A DNA stretch of 25,815 bases from Actinomycetota bacterium (GTDB taxonomy: Bacteria > Actinomycetota > Thermoleophilia > UBA2241). The stretch is from the NCBI GenBank assembly GCA_003157715.1, contig PMKK01000064.1:1-25815 (forward strand). Reading direction: 5' to 3'. The stretch's first letter is position 1, and every line of letters starts with the position of its first letter. Positions 1-9,709 of this stretch are shown in pieces. The notes under the pieces are model-generated. The model was not told where the DNA came from. It was given only the letters and a program-made list of their open reading frames with translations, and searched no databases. A program made the translations under genes and the position numbers.

Positions 1-211
1 GCACACCCACATCTGCGTGCGCCACTCCGCCTACGGCGCGCTGATCCGTCACTACCGCATCACCGTCCCTCGTGATGCCGTCTGCACGTTCGAGGGCGTC
101 GACGAAACCGAGGCGCTCGACTACCTGCGCGACACCTACGCGGCGCGCATCACGACGATCGACGAGCTGATCGCTGCAAAGGAAGCGGCGGGCCAGGGCG
201 CGACCACCTGA
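1..211 (+). CDS. Isochorismatase-family cysteine hydrolase, 3' end only
   Basis: The gene enters from the left edge; its frame begins at base 2 and ends at TGA 209-211, leaving about 69 residues. The visible part opens HTHICVRHSAYGA, which fits the isochorismatase/nicotinamidase fold around its nucleophilic cysteine (here residue 5 of the fragment). The stretch ending in ITTIDELI, preceded by ALDYLRDTYAARI, is the usual last helix and strand of this family. Such enzymes hydrolyse amides or vinyl ethers (nicotinamide, isochorismate, carbamates) in the cytoplasm. The substrate cannot be read from the C-terminus, and the Asp and Lys of the catalytic triad lie outside the window. The family call is fairly safe; the specific activity is unknown. 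Confidence 0.75.
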   Translation, partial: HTHICVRHSAYGALIRHYRITVPRDAVCTFEGVDETEALDYLRDTYAARITTIDELIAAKEAAGQGATT

Positions 212-225
212 CGGCGAGACACGCC

Positions 226-247
226 GCGGACCGTCAGATGGGTCCGC
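226..247. terminator. Short hairpin after the hydrolase gene
   Basis: A perfect 7-bp inverted repeat (GCGGACC at 226-232, GGTCCGC at 241-247) with an 8-nt loop starts 14 nt after the stop codon. There is no T-run, so it is only a candidate terminator. Confidence 0.3.
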
Positions 248-356
248 CGGCCGCCGGTCGCGCCCGAGCGCAAGCACCATACGTGGAGCCTGAGACGCTC
301 GAGAGGTATGGTTGACGGGCAGCAGCCGTCCGGTCAGACGCGCCCAGGGGGGAGTC

Positions 357-2114
357 ATGGCACAGGCAGCACCGACCCAATGTGTCTCGCGCCGCGAGCG
401 GGCGGTTCCCGCGTCGCAACGGCCCTCGCGACGCGGCCGAGCCGGCGCCGGCGCAGCGCGGTCCGAACGAGCGCGGATCGCCGGCGCGCTCATCGCCATG
501 GCCCTGCTGGCGGCCGCCGCGTTCCTGCCGGCCGGCCGGGCAGACGCCGCCGCGGCCGCCACGCCGAACGCTCTCGGCACAGCGCCGGCCGCAGCCGGCA
601 CGCGACCCGTCGCCGCCTCCACTCCCGGCACGCCATCCGCGCTCGCCGGCTCGTCGGTCTCGCTCAACGTCATGGTCTTCAATATCGAGGACGGCGGCAC
701 GCTCGTGAGCTTCGCCAAGGTGGCCGCGGCCATCAAGGCAAGCGGCGCGGACGTGGTCGGCATCGAGGAGGCTCAAGGCCACATCGCGAGGCTGGCCCGC
801 CTGCTGGGCTGGCACTACTACAGCACTCGCTGCCAGGTCCTGTCGAAGTACCCGCTGATCGATCCGCCCGGCGGCAACGGCGTCTATCTGTACGTCGAGC
901 CGCGGCCGGGCGAGGTCGTGGCGATGATGAACGTGCACCTGCCGTCCGACCCCTATGGACCCTACTGGGTGCGCGACGGCAAGACCACCGCGCAGGTCAT
1001 CGCCCTCGAAAAGAAGGTCCGCCTTGCCGCCCTCCAAAAGCAGCTCGCGGCGCTGCCCTCGCTGCTGACGCACGAGATCCCGGTCTTTCTGACCGGCGAC
1101 TTCAACTCGCCCTCGTTTCTCGACTGGACCGAGGCCGCCGTCGGCACCCGGGCCTACGGCGCCGGCAAGCCGTGGCCGAAATACGCCCTCGAGTGGCCGG
1201 TGAGCAAGGCGGTCGTCGACGCCGGCTTTCGCGACTCGTTTCGCGACGTCTACCCCGATCCGGTCGCCGACCCCGGACTCACCTGGTGGGCCAAGAAACC
1301 GCGCGTCGGCGTCTCGGGCGAGAACTTCGGCCCGCTCGACGTGAAGGACCGCATCGACTACGTCTATGCGGCCGGCGATTCGATCACCACGGCGAGCCGC
1401 ATCGTCGGTGAGAAGGGCGGTCCCGAGGTGAGCGTCGCGGTGTCGCCCTGGCCGTCAGACCATCGCGCCGTCGTGTCGAGCTTCACGGTCACGCCGGCGA
1501 CCCCGCCGGTGTTCGTCGCGGTCAAGCAGCGGCTGGTCAGCGCCGGCCAGTCTCTCGGGGTCGTCTTCCACGCCCCGGGCGCTGCCGGCGAGAAGGTCGC
1601 CATCACCAGGTCATCCGCGGGTCCGGGATCGGCGCCCGTCGCCCTGCAGCCGACGGGCGCCGGCGCCCCGACCGACGGCACGCTGAGCTTCGCCACGAGC
1701 CGCTTCGCGCCCGGGTCACTACAGAGCGTCCCTGCTCGCCGCGAACGGCAGCGTGCTCTCGCACACGTTCTTCTGGGTGAAGGCCAGGGCGAGCCCGCCC
1801 GCGGGTCTTCACCGCCAAGCGCATCTATCACGTGGGCCAGCCCATCGTCGTGAAGTGGCGTGACACGCCCGGCGAACGCTGGGACTGGGTCGCCGTCTAC
1901 GACCGCGGAGCCGACCCGAACATCGCCTACTACCGGCTGTGGGGCTACACCTTCGCCTCGATCGCCGGACAGCTGCACGCTCGACCGCACGCAGCCGTAC
2001 TTCGGCTACGGCCCGCAGCCCTGGCCGGTGAAGCCCGGCAGGTACAGCGTCTATCTGCTGCGCGACGACGGCTACTCGGTCATCGCGCGCGGCGCCTTCA
2101 CGATCGTCAAGTGA
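357..2114 (+). pseudogene. Secreted EEP-fold (endonuclease/exonuclease/phosphatase) protein with three frameshifts
   Basis: ATG 357 follows GGGGGGAG at 347-354; a TTG at 312 is an alternative start. An Arg-rich N-terminus and a hydrophobic stretch (about residues 41-60) look like a long signal peptide. The EEP metal-dependent phosphodiesterase domain covers about residues 102-378: N109 (FNIEDG), E137/E138 (GIEEAQ), H194 (NVHLPS), D248/N250 (TGDFN), D331-D334 (DRIDY) and D368/H369 (SDH) are all present, so the catalytic half looks intact. An Ig-like tail follows, and there the frame jumps by +1 three times: near 1710 (PGHYRASLLA continues in the next frame), between about 1780 and 1805 (VFTAKRIYHVGQ), and near 1975-1981 (TLDRTQPYFGYGP). 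The tail closes at TGA 2112-2114. As read, translation stops at 1853 with a scrambled tail. This is either a decaying gene or indel errors in the assembly. Substrate unknown. Confidence 0.7.
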
Positions 2115-2193
2115 GACCGGCAGCCGGATCGTCGCGGCTTAAAGAAAGGCAGAACCGCCACTTCCGTGAAGCCCTCCCGGAGCCAGCCGCCGG

Positions 2194-3105
2194 CTACGCG
2201 CGGAGCCCGGGGGCGAAGGCGATCACCTGACCGGATCGCTCGGCGCGGGCGCGAGAGGTGACCTCGACCGCGTTCACGACGTCTCCGCCGCCGGCTTTGG
2301 CCTCGTACATGAGCTCATCGGCGGCGGCGAGCATCTCGTCGACCGAAGCCGGAGGGCGCCGGAAGGACGCCAGGCCGATGCTGCAGGTGACCGGGACACC
2401 CTCGACCTTGACCGACCGCGAGATCGCCGCGCGCAGACGATCGGCAAGCGGCAGGGCGGCCTCGTCGCCCGTCTCGGGCATGAGGATGACGAACTCGTCG
2501 CCGCCCACGCGCACGACCGTGTCGATCGATCGCATGGTCGCTCGGGCGACGCTTGCCAGCGAGATCAGGACACGATCGCCCGCCTCGTGGCCGACCCGGT
2601 CGTTGACGGACTTGAAGTCGTCGATGTCGAGGTAGGCCAGCGTCAGTGGGTGATCGAAGCGCCGGCTGCGCTCGATCTCCGTGGCCGCGGTCTCGCGCAG
2701 GGCACGCAGGTTCGCCAGCCCGGTGAGCTCATCCGCCAGCGCCTGTTCCTCGAGCTTGCTCATGAGCGTCCGCACCCTCGCCATCAGAAGGAGCACCACA
2801 CAGAACACCGACAGGCGCACGGCGCCGTTCCAGATCGCCACCGGCAGGGACACGTAGCGAAAGTCGGTGATCATCGCCTCGATAGGCCCGACCAGAAAGG
2901 TGCCCAGCGCGACGGTCAGGCCGCAGGCGCTCGAGCCGCTCGCCCAGGCGACGAGCATGACCGGCAGCAGGTAGAAGATGCTCAGTAGGACGCGCGGTCC
3001 GGTGAGATAGTCGAGAACGGCGATCGATGTGATGAGCGCGAACCCCGCGGCGACGATCACGAACCGCGGCAGACGAGCGAACCTCGTGGCGGCGTGGTTC
3101 AGCAC
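2194..3105 (-). CDS. Membrane-anchored diguanylate cyclase (GGDEF)
   Basis: 303 residues. The first 110 hold about four hydrophobic segments (roughly 14-33, 38-57, 62-79, 88-110), giving a membrane anchor or sensor with no recognised input domain. The GGDEF domain spans about 122-280: YLDIDDFK with metal-binding Asp near 160, the signature GGDEF at 201-205, and an allosteric I-site RSID at 192-195. It should therefore be an active, product-inhibited c-di-GMP synthase. The start is GTG 3105 with no convincing ribosome site; later starts would cut into the first membrane segments. It is divergent from the arsenate reductase gene and convergent with the EEP gene. The family is certain; the signal sensed is unknown. 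Confidence 0.9.
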   Translation of the reverse strand: MLNHAATRFARLPRFVIVAAGFALITSIAVLDYLTGPRVLLSIFYLLPVMLVAWASGSSACGLTVALGTFLVGPIEAMITDFRYVSLPVAIWNGAVRLSVFCVVLLLMARVRTLMSKLEEQALADELTGLANLRALRETAATEIERSRRFDHPLTLAYLDIDDFKSVNDRVGHEAGDRVLISLASVARATMRSIDTVVRVGGDEFVILMPETGDEAALPLADRLRAAISRSVKVEGVPVTCSIGLASFRRPPASVDEMLAAADELMYEAKAGGGDVVNAVEVTSRARAERSGQVIAFAPGLRA

Positions 3106-3222
3106 GACGGCACGGCGCGGGTGTCGACCTCAGACTTCACCTTCGTAGTATCGACCGGCGCACGGGCCACCTTGAGGGGAGTCGGCGCTTGCCCGGTATC
3201 GAGGCGCAAACACCGAGCGTGG

Positions 3223-3249
3223 TTGCCGCCGGGAAGCGCTGGGCATAAA
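3223..3249 (+). promoter_or_regulatory. Weak candidate promoter for the arsenate reductase gene
   Basis: TTGCCG (3223-3228) and CATAAA (3244-3249) are 15 bp apart in the 192-bp divergent spacer. Spacing is short and the match modest. The spacer also holds TTCCACAACGGG at 3278-3289, just before the start codon. Confidence 0.3.
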
Positions 3250-3297
3250 TCGTGTCAGCGGGGGGCGCCTCCGCCTTTTCCACAACGGGAGGTCGAC

Positions 3298-3774
3298 GTG
3301 GCTCAGAGGGTCCTCTTCGTCTGCAGCGCCAACAGCGCGCGCAGCCAAATGGCCGAAGCCTTCCTGCGCACCCTGGCAGGCGATGCCTTCGAGGCCGACA
3401 GCGCCGGCACTCAGCCGGAACCGGTCCACCCGCTGGCGATCGCGGTGATGGGCGAGCTCGGCATCGACATCTCCGGCCAGCGGTCAAAGGGACTCCAGGA
3501 GTACATGGGCAAGACCCAGTTCGACCATCTGATCACCGTCTGCGACCGGGCCGAGAAGGCATGTCCCGTCTTCCCGGGCAAGGGCGCGCGCGAGTACTGG
3601 CCCATGGACGACCCGCTCAGAGCCCAGGGCAGCGAAGACGAGCGCCTGGAGAAGTTCCGCGAGGTCCGCGACCTGATCGAGGCGCGCGTCCGGCGCTGGC
3701 TCATCGAACACCGCTACAAGTCGGCGCAGGCGCTGAGCGCGGTACCCGCACCGGTGGGTGACGGGGCGGCCTGA
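3298..3774 (+). CDS. arsC: Arsenate reductase, thioredoxin-coupled low-MW phosphatase type
   Basis: 158 residues from GTG 3298, chosen because GGGAGG (3287-3292) sits 5 nt upstream and the product then begins directly at the first beta strand. The P-loop C9-x5-R15-S16 (CSANSARS) is the low-molecular-weight phosphatase nucleophile loop. C82 and C89 (VCDRAEKACPVFPG) correspond to the redox pair of the pI258-type ArsC, whose known triad is Cys10/82/89, and D105 in WPMDDP is the expected general acid. The enzyme would reduce arsenate to arsenite in the cytoplasm using thioredoxin. No arsenite exporter or ArsR regulator is in the window, so a phosphatase role cannot be excluded. The next gene starts 34 nt downstream on the same strand, suggesting cotranscription. 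Confidence 0.85.
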   Translation: MAQRVLFVCSANSARSQMAEAFLRTLAGDAFEADSAGTQPEPVHPLAIAVMGELGIDISGQRSKGLQEYMGKTQFDHLITVCDRAEKACPVFPGKGAREYWPMDDPLRAQGSEDERLEKFREVRDLIEARVRRWLIEHRYKSAQALSAVPAPVGDGAA

Positions 3775-3808
3775 GAAGTGGCCTGAGGGTGACCTGAGGG
3801 CGGCTCAG

Positions 3809-5104
3809 ATGGGCAAAGAGCGCCGCGACACTCCTGTCCTGGGTTGCGACCGAGCCGGCCGGCGCCGTTGCGCAGCCGCGCTCGCGCTCGTGCTGTGCGT
3901 GATCGGCGCCGGTGCGTGCGGCGGCGGACCAAGCCACGGCGCGTCGGCAAGCCCCAGCCCGGTCGCGCCTCTCGCCCGGATCGCGATCACACCGGGCGCG
4001 GGCGCCCGCGGCGTCAAGCCGGCGCGCGGCATCGGGGTCAGGGTGACCGGCGGCAAGCTCGTGAGCGTCACCGTACGCACGGCCGGTGACCGGGTCGCCG
4101 GGATCCTCAATGCCACCGCGACCGCCTGGCACAGCCGCTGGACGCTCGACGTGACTACGCGGTACACGGTGCGCGCCACCGCCATCGACACGATGGGCCG
4201 CACCGTCACCAAGACGAGCACGTTTCGCACGCTCACGCCGCGAAAGACGTTCTCGACACTGATCTTCGAGGGTCGCAACCAGACCTACGGCGTCGGCATG
4301 CCCATCATCCTCAGGTTCGATCAGCCGATCATCGACCGACGCGCGGTAGAGCGCTCGCTGGCGCTCTGGACCTCGCGGCGGGTCGTGGGAGCCTGGTACT
4401 GGGACGGCGACACGACCCTCTACTTTCGGCCGCGCAGCTACTGGCCGGCGCATATCAGCGTGCGCTTCGTCGCACGCCTGAACGGCGTCGAGGTGGCGCC
4501 CGGCGTCTACGGCTCACACACCCTGAGACAGAGCTTCGTGATAGGGCGCTCGCTGATCACCGTGGCGGATACGCAGACCCACCACGTGCGCATCTACCTC
4601 AACAGGCGGCTGTTCGCCGACTGGCCGATGAGCTCCGGCCGGCCGGGAGACGACACGCCCAACGGGACCTACCTCACGATCGACAAGGAGAACCCCGCCG
4701 ACATGATAGGCCCCGGCTACAACATCGAGGTCCCGTGGTCGGTCCGGTTCACCTGGAGCGGCGACTACCTGCACGACGCCTACTGGTCCGTTGGCCAGCA
4801 GGGGTTTGCCAACGTGAGCCACGGGTGCGTGAACCTCTCCCCCGCAAACGCCCAGACCTACTACCAGATGTCCGTTCCCGGCGACCCCGTGACGATCACC
4901 GGCAGCCCGCGGGGCGGCACCTGGGACAACGGCTGGACGGTGTGGTTTCTGCGCTGGCGCGCGCTCCTGCGCGGCAGCGCGCTGCGCAAGGCGGTAGTGG
5001 CGAACCCTCACGGCAGCACGTTCGTGAGGCCCGCGTCACTGCGACCGTCGCACGCCAAGGCGCCGCTCGGCCAGGCTCAGGCGGACAACGCAAGACCGGC
5101 GTAA
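3809..5104 (+). CDS. L,D-transpeptidase (YkuD), Ig-like domains, probable lipoprotein
   Basis: 431 residues from ATG 3809 with GAGGG at 3796-3800. A basic N-terminus, a hydrophobic core (about 21-36) and C37 in GAGACGGG look like a lipoprotein signal, although the lipobox lacks the usual Leu at -3. Residues about 50-255 form two beta-rich Ig-like modules, as in mycobacterial Ldt enzymes. The YkuD catalytic domain (about 258-380) ends with SHGCVNLSPANA, carrying H338 and the nucleophile C340. The enzyme makes 3-3 crosslinks between meso-diaminopimelate residues in peptidoglycan, outside the membrane. About 50 extra residues follow the catalytic domain, ending in a Pro/Ala/Arg-rich tail. It is 34 nt behind arsC, probably one transcript. 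Confidence 0.9.
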   Translation: MGKERRDTPVLGCDRAGRRRCAAALALVLCVIGAGACGGGPSHGASASPSPVAPLARIAITPGAGARGVKPARGIGVRVTGGKLVSVTVRTAGDRVAGILNATATAWHSRWTLDVTTRYTVRATAIDTMGRTVTKTSTFRTLTPRKTFSTLIFEGRNQTYGVGMPIILRFDQPIIDRRAVERSLALWTSRRVVGAWYWDGDTTLYFRPRSYWPAHISVRFVARLNGVEVAPGVYGSHTLRQSFVIGRSLITVADTQTHHVRIYLNRRLFADWPMSSGRPGDDTPNGTYLTIDKENPADMIGPGYNIEVPWSVRFTWSGDYLHDAYWSVGQQGFANVSHGCVNLSPANAQTYYQMSVPGDPVTITGSPRGGTWDNGWTVWFLRWRALLRGSALRKAVVANPHGSTFVRPASLRPSHAKAPLGQAQADNARPA

Positions 5105-5117
5105 CGAGCAGAACCAG

Positions 5118-5134
5118 GCCGGCGTGACGAACCT

Positions 5135-5144
<10 letters not shown>
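5118..5144. terminator. Candidate bidirectional terminator between convergent genes
   Basis: GCCGGCGT (5118-5125) pairs with ACGCCGGC (5137-5144) around an 11-nt loop. It covers the junction of the transpeptidase gene and the convergent GAF-GGDEF gene and includes the latter's last codons. No T-run. CCGGCGT(A/G)ACGA also occurs twice, 21 bp apart, just before it. Confidence 0.4.
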
Positions 5145-6292
<1,148 letters not shown>

Positions 6293-6424
6293 AAGACCAG
6301 CTCCTCGCTACCTCTAAGGCAGGCCCCGCGCCCTCTGCCTTCTGTGAGCATTATGAACCCAGGTGGCGCGGAGTAGTCGGCATGGGCGATGGCGATGATT
6401 CTATCGGCACCGCGCCGCAGCCGC

Positions 6425-6459
6425 CGCAGCCGTCGCAGACCATCCGGGCGACGGCTGCG
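6425..6459. terminator. Strong hairpin after the PLP-enzyme gene
   Basis: A perfect 12-bp stem (CGCAGCCGTCGC at 6425-6436, GCGACGGCTGCG at 6448-6459) with an 11-nt loop begins 10 nt beyond the minus-strand stop codon. No T-run follows, but position and strength fit a terminator. Confidence 0.5.
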
Positions 6460-6469
6460 GGCGATGCGC

Positions 6470-7969
6470 TCACAGCCGGTCGAGGACGCCGGTGCGAGCG
6501 TTGAACTCGTCGATCATCGCATCCCAGGCAGGCACGACCGCTCGCATGCCGGTCCAGAACGCAGGCGATCTGCGGGCGCTGAAGTCGTCGACCGATACGC
6601 CCTGCTGCTCGACCCACGTGAAGTAGCCGAGATTGAAGATACGTTCGCGCTCGATCGTCGTCGGCTCGAGCACATGGTCGGTAGTCGCTCCGAGGACGTG
6701 CTCGCCGAAGACCTCGGCGGCGGCGACCTCATCGAAGCCGCGCGGGAAATACCTGGCGAGGGCGAGGTCGCGCTCGCTCCCATACATCGCCGCTCCGTCG
6801 GTCGCGACGGTCACGACGACGTCGTCGGGGCCGTAGCCGAAGTGCTTGGCGGTCTTGATCGCCGCGAGCACGTTGCAGATGCTCGACAGCCCCAGCGACG
6901 ACAACGCCTCGAGCAGGGCCGCATCGACGCCCCTTCGGGAGGCCAGGTAGTCGAGGCCCACGGCACTGTTGAACAACACCTCCAGCCGATCAGTGGCGCG
7001 ATCCGACACCGCGACCACGAGATCCGTGTTCATGACGTCGTGGATCAGGGGGATGTGCTTGTCGCCGATCCCCTGGATGTTGTGCTCCCCGAACCCGTTG
7101 CACAGCATCGTGGGGCACTCGAGCGCTTCGACGGCCACGATCTTCGCGCCGAAGCGTTCCTTGAGATAGTCGCCGGCGGCGATCGTGCCGGCCGACCCCG
7201 TGGCCGACGTGAAGGCGCGCAGCCGCAAGGCGGGATCGGCGTCGGTCATCGCCCGGAACACCCGCTCGAGCGCCGCGCCGGTCGCGTAGTAGTGGACGAG
7301 GTGGTTGCCGAACTCACAGAACTGGTTGAAGATGACGTTCGCCGGATCGCGCGACAGCCGGGCGCATTCGTCGTAGATCTCCTTGACGCTGCTCTCGGTC
7401 CCCGGCGTGCGGACGATGTCCGATCTATCGACCACCCAGTCCTCGAGCCACGCGAAGCGCTCGCGGCTCATGCCCTCCGGAAGCACGGCGACCCCGCGGC
7501 ATCCCATGAGGCGCGAGATGGCGACACCGCCCCGGCAGTAGTTGCCGGTCGAAGGCCAGATCGCCCTGTGGCGGGTGGGATCGAACCGGCCGGTGATGAC
7601 GCGGGGAGCAAGGCAGCCGTAGGCGGCGAGCACCTTGTGAGCGTTGATCATGGGGAACCGGTCGCCGAGTGCCACGACGATGGGACTCTCGACGCCCGTG
7701 AGCTCAGAGGGCAGGACCAGATACCGCGGTACCGGCACGATGCCGGTGCGGCGGTCGTCGTTGAACCAGTGCACCCGGAACAGGTTCAAGGGGTGGGCGT
7801 CGTCGGGGCCGACCGCGGCGAGCGCCTCGCGCACGCCGCGAGGAATGCGGCCCGGGTCGGCAAGCTGGGCGAAGGTCGGCAGCGCTATCCGAGCCTCGCG
7901 AAAGCGGCCGACGGTGCGCTCGTAGACATCACGGTCGACGAGCTCCGTCTCGAGACCAAGTCGCTGCAT
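6470..7969 (-). CDS. Uncharacterised PLP-dependent enzyme, fold type II (cysteine synthase-like)
   Basis: 499 residues from ATG 7969, preceded by AAAAGGGGGGCGGCG. A longer frame from TTG 8029 would begin inside the -35 box and is rejected. The fold is that of the tryptophan-synthase-beta/cysteine-synthase superfamily: the candidate Schiff-base lysine is K112 ([12 protein letters not shown]), the substrate loop is STGN at 140-143, and the phosphate-binding Gly-rich loop is SATGSAGT at 255-262. It is longer than cysteine synthase (about 310 residues), with extra N-terminal (about 1-95) and C-terminal (after about 400) parts containing several Trp and Cys residues. The reaction (beta-replacement, elimination or deamination) cannot be assigned. 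It is a monocistronic unit with its own promoter, operator-like palindrome and terminator hairpin. Confidence 0.8.
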   Translation of the reverse strand: MQRLGLETELVDRDVYERTVGRFREARIALPTFAQLADPGRIPRGVREALAAVGPDDAHPLNLFRVHWFNDDRRTGIVPVPRYLVLPSELTGVESPIVVALGDRFPMINAHKVLAAYGCLAPRVITGRFDPTRHRAIWPSTGNYCRGGVAISRLMGCRGVAVLPEGMSRERFAWLEDWVVDRSDIVRTPGTESSVKEIYDECARLSRDPANVIFNQFCEFGNHLVHYYATGAALERVFRAMTDADPALRLRAFTSATGSAGTIAAGDYLKERFGAKIVAVEALECPTMLCNGFGEHNIQGIGDKHIPLIHDVMNTDLVVAVSDRATDRLEVLFNSAVGLDYLASRRGVDAALLEALSSLGLSSICNVLAAIKTAKHFGYGPDDVVVTVATDGAAMYGSERDLALARYFPRGFDEVAAAEVFGEHVLGATTDHVLEPTTIERERIFNLGYFTWVEQQGVSVDDFSARRSPAFWTGMRAVVPAWDAMIDEFNARTGVLDRL

Positions 7970-7999
7970 CGCCGCCCCCCTTTTCTGGCTCGCACCAGA

Positions 8000-8017
8000 A
8001 TGTATCGCAGAGTACAT
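8000..8017. promoter_or_regulatory. Operator-like palindrome over the PLP-enzyme promoter
   Basis: ATGTA-N8-TACAT, an 18-bp imperfect palindrome, covers the candidate -10 box and part of the spacer. Position and symmetry suggest a dimeric repressor site; the regulator is unknown. Confidence 0.4.
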
Positions 8018-8029
8018 GCAAGCGGTCAA
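8001..8029 (-). promoter_or_regulatory. Promoter of the PLP-enzyme gene
   Basis: On the minus strand TTGACC (8024-8029) and GATACA (8001-8006) are separated by exactly 17 bp. Transcription would start near 7994, leaving a leader of about 25 nt before ATG 7969. Confidence 0.5.
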
Positions 8030-8090
8030 GAGTCGCCCATCCCCACCCGAGTACGGGCAGACACGCCCCGGGCGGCCCGGGACCGCGGCC

Positions 8091-8447
8091 TCAGCCGGCG
8101 TTCTCCGCGACCCTGAATTCGACGATCCGCCGGATCAGGCCGGTGGGCAGCGGCCGGCCGAGGGGAAACCGCACCGAGCCCTTCCCGCTCTTGTAGGGCT
8201 GCAGCTCCTCCTTGAACGCCGCGACGCCGCTACCAGTCGGATAGAACCCGATGTGCCTCTCGTACCCGGCGAAGTGCACCAGATGCCCGTTCAGGTCGAA
8301 CGTGGGGATCGCGTAGCTGATCGTCTCCGTGGCGTCGGGCGCTGCTGCTCTGATGAGCGCTCGCAACTCCTCCAGCACCTTCTGAGTCTCGGGGGGAAAC
8401 TCCGCGATGTACTCGTCGATGGAGCGGGCGCTCGACCTGTTCGCCAT
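8091..8447 (-). CDS. DUF1801 (YdhG-like) small protein
   Basis: 118 residues from ATG 8447 (AGGGG a few nt upstream); an upstream TTG would add 12 unlikely residues. The hallmarks of the DUF1801/YdhG fold are there: a helical start with [23 protein letters not shown], then [27 protein letters not shown] and a late [19 protein letters not shown]. Some relatives are called iron chaperones (Frataxin-like fold), but the biochemical role is not established. Cytoplasmic; no signal or membrane segment. It stands alone between the promoter of the PLP-enzyme gene and the deoR control region. Confidence 0.85.
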   Translation of the reverse strand: MANRSSARSIDEYIAEFPPETQKVLEELRALIRAAAPDATETISYAIPTFDLNGHLVHFAGYERHIGFYPTGSGVAAFKEELQPYKSGKGSVRFPLGRPLPTGLIRRIVEFRVAENAG

Positions 8448-8712
8448 CTCGTGCCCCTGCCGGCCGCAGGCTGTCGCTTGCATTGGTCCTGGTCCCGCGG
8501 CCGCACGGTCTCAGATGCCCGGTCGTCACCATCTTCACGCGCGAGCGGCCGCACGACCGTAGGTCCGTCGTCGTCGCCGAAGCCAAGGGCGATCGCCGTC
8601 AGGGTCTGATCGACGCGCGCACCGTAGAACTGCTCGCCATATGTATCGAAGCTGTTGCCGCCGTCGCTCCGCGGAACGATCTCCGCCTGCTCGACGATCG
8701 CGCAGGCCGCAA

Positions 8713-8769
8713 CCACAACATATTGCATCAGTCCCACAAGAGAGCTTAAGATTCCACAAACTTCCACAA
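8713..8769 (+). promoter_or_regulatory. Four helically phased CCACAA boxes upstream of deoR
   Basis: CCACAA starts at 8713, 8734, 8754 and 8764, so spacings are 21, 20 and 10 bp, all close to whole helical turns. The last two lie in TTCCACAA repeats between the -10 box and the start codon. This is a plausible autoregulatory operator for the DeoR protein. The rest of the 334-bp gap (8448-8781) holds the promoter; nothing else convincing was seen. Confidence 0.4.
8723..8752 (+). promoter_or_regulatory. Candidate deoR promoter
   Basis: TTGCAT (8723-8728) and TAAGAT (8747-8752) are 18 bp apart, with CCACAA boxes upstream, within and downstream. Confidence 0.4.
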
Positions 8770-8781
8770 CGGGGGCTTGGT

Positions 8782-9627
8782 GTGGGCGCGGCGATACCCG
8801 AAGAGCGGCGGCTGGTCATCATGGAGCACGTGCGCAGCCGCTCCCTCGTCAAGCCCGCCGAGCTTGCCGACGAGCTCGACGTGTCGGTCGAGACCATCCG
8901 CCGCGACCTCGTCGCCCTCGAGGAAGAGGGGCTCGTGCGCCGTGTGTACGGCGGCGCGACACGAGCGGCCGCCCGCGCCTTCGAGCCGACCTTCGAGAAA
9001 CGGCGCATGTTGCATCGCGAACGCAAGATCGCCATCGCCCGGCTGGCCGCGAGTCTCATCGAGCCGGGCGACACGCTGATCCTCGATGTCGGCACGAGCG
9101 TGGCCCAGTTGGCCGGCGAGCTGCCGCACGCCCATCGCGGGATCGTCCTCACGAACTCGCTTCTCGTAGCCAACGCCCTGGCCGATCGTGACGGCATCGA
9201 AGTGATCACCTCGGGCGGCCGGGTACGATCCGGCGACCTGGCCTGTTTCGGGCCGGTCAGCGAGGCCTTCTTTCGCGACTACTTCGCCGACAAGGCGTTC
9301 ATGGGCGCCGGAGGGGTGCACCCCGAGATGGGCCTCACCGACTACTACCCCGACGAGATCGCCTCGCGCCGGGTGATCCTCGAGCACGCCGCCGAGCGCT
9401 ACGTCCTGGCCGACGCTTCGAAGCTCGGACTGGTGGCTCTCGGCAAGGTCTGCGACCTCGCCGCACTCACCACGGTCATCACCGACGAGCGCGCCGACGA
9501 GCGCGAGCTCGAACGGCTTGAGCGGTCGGGCGTGACGGTCATGGTCGCGAACGTGGGCGAGAGTGAACCACCCGGGGTGCAAGCGGGGAAAAAGGCACCT
9601 GAAGGAGAGCCTCTGAACGAACGCTGA
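8782..9627 (+). CDS. DeoR-family transcriptional regulator
   Basis: 281 residues from GTG 8782, with GGGGG at 8771-8775; the frame stays open further upstream but has no better start. The N-terminal winged helix (about 6-58) has the DeoR signature VSVETIRRDLVALEEEGLVRRVYGGA. The sugar-phosphate sensor domain (about 78-255) shows LDVGTS (100-106), TNSL (124-127), GGR (145-147), GAGGV (175-179) and ADASKLG (210-216), matching the phosphosugar-isomerase-like DeoR effector fold. Such proteins usually repress catabolic operons until a phosphorylated intermediate binds. The permease, kinase and GH114 genes follow on the same strand, so they are the likely targets. Confidence 0.92.
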   Translation: MGAAIPEERRLVIMEHVRSRSLVKPAELADELDVSVETIRRDLVALEEEGLVRRVYGGATRAAARAFEPTFEKRRMLHRERKIAIARLAASLIEPGDTLILDVGTSVAQLAGELPHAHRGIVLTNSLLVANALADRDGIEVITSGGRVRSGDLACFGPVSEAFFRDYFADKAFMGAGGVHPEMGLTDYYPDEIASRRVILEHAAERYVLADASKLGLVALGKVCDLAALTTVITDERADERELERLERSGVTVMVANVGESEPPGVQAGKKAPEGEPLNER

Positions 9628-9709
9628 GAAGGCCGCCTTCGTCGACCGGCGGCCGCCAGGCCGTCGACAGCGCATGCGTCGATTAGCGCATGAAAAGAGA
9701 GGAGATTCT

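Noticed and set aside
7970..8029. 20 extra N-terminal codons for the PLP enzyme (TTG 8029)
   Set aside because: The start would lie inside the TTGACC -35 box; ATG 7969 has a good ribosome site.
6389..8116. 575-codon plus-strand ORF opposite the PLP-enzyme gene
   Set aside because: Arg/Asp/His-rich shadow; runs through the promoter, hairpin and several functional sites of the real gene.
8484..8767. Minus-strand frame upstream of the DUF1801 gene with partly protein-like stretches
   Set aside because: It runs out of frame into the DUF1801 gene, has no ribosome site, and overlaps the deoR promoter; perhaps old coding debris at most.
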